NCBI GenBank assembly: GCA_030704615.1
Contig: CM060731.1
Coordinates: forward strand, 86,284,756 to 86,348,755
DNA: 64,000 bases
Source of the DNA: Takakia lepidozioides
Lineage: Eukaryota; Streptophyta; Takakiopsida; Takakiales; Takakiaceae
Direction: 5' to 3'
In this document: positions 59,750 through 64,000 of the stretch, piece by piece
Numbering within the stretch: position 1 is the stretch's first letter
Layout: every line of letters begins with the position of its first letter
Translations under genes and position numbers: made by a program
The notes under the pieces: generated by a model
The model's database searches: none
What the model saw: the letters and a program-made list of their open reading frames with translations, nothing else
What the model was told of the DNA's origin: nothing

Positions 59750-62700
59750 CTGCACATAACAATCACCAACGAGACCAATGAGAACCACAGTCCCGGAAAT
59801 GCGTTTGACAAAAAATCACCCAGAAGGCTTTGCAAACTTACAATGTTTGCACTCACTCGTATTCCGGGTTCTCCTCGGCATCAATGTCCACTGTCTCTTC
59901 CTCCGACTCCGACGAATCCGAGGAGTCTTTGGCTTCGATGGGAGCCTTCACATTCCGTTGCAGCCCTTCCAGATGGGATCCCGAGACAGATGTGTCCTCC
60001 TCGTAGGCAAAGAGGTGTCGGTCGGAAAACCGCCCAGCCCACATTGAGGCACCTGTTACAATGCCATCCACACATTATGACATGGCCCTTCAGATGTTGC
60101 GAATTAAAGCATAACGAGAATTTGTAGAACAACATAGAACAAGATTCTGCATACCTGTCCCACAGATGAGGTCGAGCACTGTGCCCTCCACGTCAGTGCA
60201 TGTCTCCATAATTGTCTGAATGAAGGCAGGGCTCCGAGTCCGTGAATACCGCAAGGGTTCCGTTGAAGTGAGGCTATGAGGGAGAAGTTCCGTGGGAACG
60301 TTGTTGAACAGGACGTCGTAATCGATGGGGTCGCAGTTCGGGTCAACCAACAATCCCTCCTTCCGGAAAGCAAAGGTGGAGTTCTCCTTCACAAAGCAGT
60401 ATGCATCAAACTGCTTCGTCTGCATACACAGTGGGGAATGATTAGAAATCGAATGCGGCACCGCATTTCAAAACTCCTAAGAAAATGAAAGGACGAGTGC
60501 CAATGTCGTAATTACCTTCTTCCCTTCCGACCGAAGGCCCAATGTGTTGATGCACGTCCACTTCTTCTTCAGAATTGGGACGGCGCTCTTGCGGGTCCAC
60601 TTCGCAATTCCTGTCTGCGTGTTTTTGCCTCTGCTCGCCAGGACAACCACACAGCCTCTGTCGTCCAACACCATGCGGGCGAGCCCGAATCCTTTCTTCC
60701 AAAAGTCCTCGGAGTACCTATTCCAAGATGGCAAAGCTTGCAGTCCTTCCACAGGCTCTCCGTCCGGAATATCCAAGATGATCATATCGCAAGACCACTC
60801 GGTGGCATTTCCGCCCCTCCTGCAATCCTTGTCTGCACACACCCTCTCAAAGAACGAGACCATCTTCAGAAACCCAGGGGTGTCGGAAGGCTCTTCGGCA
60901 GCCGCCTTCTTCAGTGCTCTGCCCTTCAGACCCTCCATGGTCTTCATGTATGCCAACTTGGCTGCCGTCCATCCAAAGCCACCAAAAACTCTCATTCACA
61001 CATTGGACTACTGTATCGGGATCCACTTTCGGCCTCTTCATTTCCACCGGCTCGAAAGGTGCCCCCCCGGGGGGTTGAAGAGTGCCTTCTTTGCCGAGCC
61101 AGTTCTCGTCCCTCTCGTGACAACGGTGGGCACAGGGGATTTCGGCTGCGTTTCGGGGGTGGGCTGGTTGCAAAGTCTCCATCGGAGTCCTCTTCCTCAC
61201 CCTCTACCTGCACTATCTGTTTCTGCTTCTTCGTTTTCTTGGGTGTCACAACTGCTGCTCCTTGCTGGCGAGTCCGCTTCTTGACCCCTTCTGTTGAGCC
61301 TGCACAGCTGCATCCATCCACCGTCTTCTGTGCCATCTCAGCTGCCTTTCTGGATTGTTCCAGAGCAGCAGCTTCCTTTGCCGACTCTGGCCGAGCAGGG
61401 ACACGTCTTTCCTTTCTCTTCTCTCTGCTTTTGCGTGCAGATCTTTCTCAAACTCGTCAACAATTCCGTCAGACATGTCCAGGTACCACGGGCATCCAAC
61501 TAGATGCGCGGCATGCCATTTTCTGCATCTCGGGTGTGTAGACACAGCTTGGGCCCGCCACGGTCCAAGCCATGAAGAACGGGGGCTCTTGAGCCAGGGC
61601 CCCTGTCTGAAGAAGCACGTATTTCATATACCTGCAGGGCAGTCAGCATGCGTGAGCAAAAGTTGAGACCAACGTACTCGCAGAGTGCAACCGAAAACTA
61701 AAATGCGAATGCGGTGCCGCATTTCCCAGACAAACCTCATAACCAGGCTTCGCATACAAGGGCAGCTGGGCTTCACCTGTAAACAATTTGCATTGCAGCT
61801 TCCCACTCCCTCCTGATGTGTAAACTCCACGCTCCTTCTTGCTGTCTGCAGCTCCCTGGCGAAGAGGTTGTCCTTGTACGCACATCTGAAACGTGTTACG
61901 TAGTCTTCCAATGTCTGTGTTCCATCCCATTTGACGTACAAGCCAAACAAATTTGTATGCATTACGACTTGCTCCTTCGCATTCGTCATTACCTGCGATT
62001 CCCACATGCATTGTACGTAGCAGTTCAGGGAATTCATTTCAGAAAAGCAAATCTGGGGAAGTACCTGAATTACCTGGAACCACCAAGTCATGCGGTTGAG
62101 CCACACATCCACTGCAGGGTCGGAAACTTCGAGTGGAAAAGACCACATTGTCCTTATACTCTCCGATGCATTCCAGATCGACAGCCACCGTGTCTGCCAT
62201 TTCCGATCCAATGTCAGGAGCAGAAGAAGAGTGGCTATTGCTAGGAAGGAACTTCAGTGCATTGAAACATCACCTTCTCTTTCGCTTCAACACATGCCGT
62301 TGAGAGGTGATGCAGTTTCTCCAACTGCATGGTCGGCTGCATGGCCCGAGAATAGTGTTTTGCAATCTCGGGGATGAAGTCCTTTCCAAGTGCCGGATCT
62401 GCAATGGCCACCAGCTTCACAAGCTTTGACTTGTATTTCGTTCTGGACTTGACCCCGGCTTCCTTCAAGTGCTCAGTCAATGACTGCAACATTTTGACCT
62501 GCCCTCACTTTCCATGAAGAAGCGTTTGGCATGGGCCAAATCCAGCTTGATGTTTGACTGCCAACAAAAACATGCAGAAGCGTTACATTCGATTCATGTG
62601 GAAAGATTACTGAAAATGGGGAAGGATGAGTAGAGGGAAATGGGAGGACGACTTACTTCATATATCACCTCCACCATTCCATCCATAGTGAGACGATACC

Positions 62701-63226
62701 ATGTCCGGTCAGTTTTTGCCACGACTTTCTGAATGAGCTCGGGCTCCAGCATTTCCGCAAACATGTACGGATCAGTGAGACCAGTTTTCCTCACCCTATA
62801 CAGCATATGTGCCATGTGGGTATGCACGTACGCATTTTCAGTGACCCTGCAAGGCACACTCTCCAGTTCAGTCCACGAAAGCACGGACACAAAACAGATT
62901 GGAAACCGAAATATGCGGCACCGCATTTCGAACGTGCTTGGGAGGGTATGAGTATCTTACGAGTTGAGGTCCGCCATGGCATTCTTGAGCAGGGAGGAGT
63001 CTGCCGCCTTCACCTTGAGGATGACACACTCCACCATGTAATGCCAGCCAATGTGCTTGGCATGGTTCTGCTTGATGTACTCCCACCAGGCAAGAAGTCG
63101 GTGATTCCCATCCCACACAAAGAACATTTTACCCGACATATGGCCGAAGTCTGGATCACCCTTCAGCGTTGCCTCGAATTCGTCATTGCGGGCATAACGG
63201 TCCCCCCTTGCTCCTCCACGAGGCCC
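59281..63226 (-). CDS. Multi-exon ParB/Srx-like and DNA-methylase-like fusion protein
   Basis: Read on the minus strand. Exon 1 (open from 63,226; first Met 63,139) carries KMFFVWDGNHRLLAWWEYI, the DGNHRxxA box of the ParB/sulfiredoxin fold. The middle is helical, with a Lys-rich nuclear-type patch (TPKKTKKQKQIVQVEGEEE). Then comes MIILDIPDGEP with LARMVLDDRGCVVVLAS (61.0-60.5 kb), placed like methylase motif IV, though DIPD replaces DPPY/W. Downstream, GTVLDLICGTGASMWAGRF ...FAYEED is the AdoMet glycine loop and acidic motif. The IV-then-I order is that of permuted N4/N6 DNA methylases. The last four exons join cleanly in phase; exon 3 needs a one-base correction at a G-run, and 61.6-60.9 kb is uncertain. 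No neighbouring operon logic applies. Possibly of bacterial or phage ancestry, now intron-bearing. Confidence 0.68.
59857..60052 (-). CDS. Exon 7
   Basis: Completes GASMWAGRFSDRHLFAYEED, continues with an acidic Ser-rich stretch and ends with a split Glu codon (GA) before gtgagt. Confidence 0.78.
60155..60419 (-). CDS. Exon 6: motif I
   Basis: Follows tgtatgcag with TKQFDAYCFVKENSTF and ends GTVLDLICGT plus the first base of Gly before gtatgc. In phase both sides. Confidence 0.78.
60451..60469. repeat. Palindrome in intron 5
   Basis: gaatgcggcaccgcatttc lies between the donor at 60,515 and the acceptor at 60,420. Confidence 0.9.
60516..61606 (-). CDS. Exon 5 region: basic linker and methylase motif IV side
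   Basis: Starts TGALAQEPPFFMAWTVAGP after cttcttcag. Frames change between about 61,490 and 61,430 and between about 61,120 and 60,985. Short introns (for example gtggtacc to gcaaaagcag) or indels at C/G and T homopolymers would each explain this. The end, from KLAYMKTMEGLKG through DIPDGEP to LGLRSEGKK before gtaatt, is one clean frame. Confidence 0.55.
61707..61725. repeat. Palindrome in intron 4
   Basis: gaatgcggtgccgcatttc lies between 61,776 and 61,607. Confidence 0.88.
61777..62193 (-). CDS. Exon 4
   Basis: Starts TRWLSIWNASE after atggcag and runs 139 codons to SCNANCLQ before gtgaag, phase 0 on both sides. Trp-rich first half (MTWWFQVIQVLPQ). It could be two exons, because gtaattcag lies inside, but the frame is open throughout. 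Confidence 0.6.
62274..62557 (-). CDS. Exon 3 (one-base frame break)
   Basis: Follows ttggcag with SNIKLDLAHAKRFFMESEG. The frame changes by one base at the G-run near 62,483, then VKMLQSLTEHLKEAGVKSRT runs to VEAKEK before gtgatg. Correct phase is restored only if one G is missing here. Confidence 0.6.
62657..62846 (-). CDS. Exon 2
   Basis: Follows ccttgcag and completes the split Ser, then VTENAYVHTHMAHMLYRVRK to MVEVIYE before gtaagt. In phase. Tyr/His-rich; no separate domain named. Confidence 0.72.
62909..62930. repeat. Palindrome in intron 1
   Basis: aaatatgcggcaccgcattt lies between 62,960 and 62,847. Confidence 0.88.
62961..63226 (-). CDS. Exon 1: ParB/Srx-like box
   Basis: Open from 63,226, ending MADLN plus a split Ser codon before gtaaga. 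An in-frame TGA at 63,227-63,229 lies upstream. Similar-looking sequence (NSVFFNGQKGCAVLLHQ) lies beyond that stop, so either the start is MSGKMFF or a stop has broken a longer N-terminus. Confidence 0.65.
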
Positions 63227-63359
63227 TCACACACTTTGGTGCAAAAGCACTGCACACCCTTTCTGCCCATTGAAAAACACCGAATTCGGGACCCCATCAA
63301 GCTCATAGAGAAGGTTCCATGGAATATTGAAGTGGGTAGAGAAGAATGCACAAACGGTT

Positions 63360-63680
63360 GGGTAGGAATGGAGGCTGCTGTTTGGGGTTCACAACAATGT
63401 AGGAAAGTGGTGTGCGGCACCGCACACGATCTCTACAGTACTGACCCATCTGTCGAAACATTGCAAGGGAAGATGCAGAGAGTGGTTGTCGAGAACCCAC
63501 CTGTAGAGACAGAGGAGGTCTAGATGGAGGACATGGAGGAAGATGTGGAGGATGCATACTATGAAAGCAAGGCCGCGCAGGTGATGGGGGCTGTTGTTTG
63601 GGGTTCACAACAATGTAGGAAAGTGGTGTGGTGTGGTTGGTTGGAAAAACGGTGTGCGGTGCCGCACACCATCGTGCCTG
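63360..63680. repeat. Duplicated block with GTGTGCGG-NN-CCGCACAC palindromes
   Basis: 'tttggggttcacaacaatgtaggaaagtggtgtg' occurs at 63,380 and 63,598. Each copy is followed by a palindrome whose core is TGCGG-NN-CCGCA but whose outer arms are GTG/CAC instead of GAAA/TTTC (63,410-63,427 and 63,651-63,670). Confidence 0.85.
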
Positions 63681-63694
63681 ACCCCATTTCCAAA

Positions 63695-64000
63695 TGCTTC
63701 GAAGCACACCATTTCTGCTATGTATTCAATCCATTTCAAGTACCCTCCATGCTTTCTGTTGCTGTTTGAAGAGACCTCAAAAAGAGCCTTTCCGGGTGGG
63801 GCAGAACATCGTCAAAAGCTGGAATGGTACCCAATATTGTCAGTCTGAACACATCGCTGATGAACATGTATGCGAAATGTGGGTGCTTCAAAGCACACCA
63901 TTTCTGCTATGTATGCAATCCCTTTCAATTACCCTCCATGCTTTCTGTTGCTGTCTGAAGAGACCTCAAAAAAAGCCTTTTGGATGGGGCAGAAACGGTG
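63695..64000 (+). repeat. 189-bp tandem repeat containing a PPR fragment
   Basis: 'tgcttc(g/a)aagcacaccatttctgctatgtat' recurs at 63,695 and 63,884. Between them, about 63,805-63,890 reads KAGMVPNIVSLNTSLMNMYA followed by KCG, a PPR L/S motif. The window ends inside the second unit. Confidence 0.75.

Overview
The window looks like transposon-rich nuclear DNA of a land plant. The evidence is CACTA (En/Spm) transposons with Tnp2-type transposases, a Ty3/gypsy chromovirus with an initiator-tRNA primer site, pentatricopeptide-repeat (PPR) fragments with the plant signature MYAKCG, and an intron-rich gene with a 10.5-kb intron. The style (PPR debris, very long introns, a non-angiosperm-like LINE) suggests a large non-seed-plant genome, perhaps a fern. 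That is inference, not something the sequence proves.

Layout. 1-1,965: no gene, and a 71-bp tandem repeat. 1,966-7,150: a complete non-autonomous CACTA element with matching termini and target duplication, carrying a captured PPR fragment and about eight copies of a 181-bp repeat. 7,151-8,700: low-complexity DNA and LINE scraps. 8,730-10,682: left half of a CACTA transposase gene (copy A), cut by an LTR retrotransposon (LTR 10,683-11,119). The right half of the same transposase lies inverted at 19,006-16,020, next to the partner LTR (19,007-19,442) and the gag-pol body (19,456-23,962, minus strand). Copy B (53,100-56,041) is uninterrupted across that site and serves as the empty-site reference.

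25,178-42,886 holds the best host-gene candidate. Seven exons on the plus strand join in phase into an 871-residue reading frame. It has an acidic N-terminal half, a tyrosine-recombinase-like (Crypton/DUF3504-type) middle with partly lost catalytic residues, and a Pro/Tyr-rich acidic tail. Its fifth intron is filled with LINE copies ending in a shared 3' terminus. 43,700-46,309 is a degraded gypsy element split by a LINE endonuclease fragment. 46,900-53,000 is CpG-rich tandem repeats, purine/pyrimidine foldbacks and pieces of En/Spm-type accessory ORFs.

56,500-64,000 is the most unusual part. A minus-strand multi-exon gene (about 63.2 to 59.28 kb) encodes a ParB/Srx-like segment followed by a DNA-methylase-like fold in permuted order (motif IV region, then the motif I glycine loop). 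About twenty copies of a short palindrome with core TGCGG-NN-CCGCA lie in a 1-kb array downstream of it, in three of its introns and upstream of it. Next to the array is a head-to-head inverted pair of genes from an unrecognised Cys/Trp-rich family. A palindrome cluster beside a ParB-like gene invites comparison with ParB/parS, but this is a hypothesis only.
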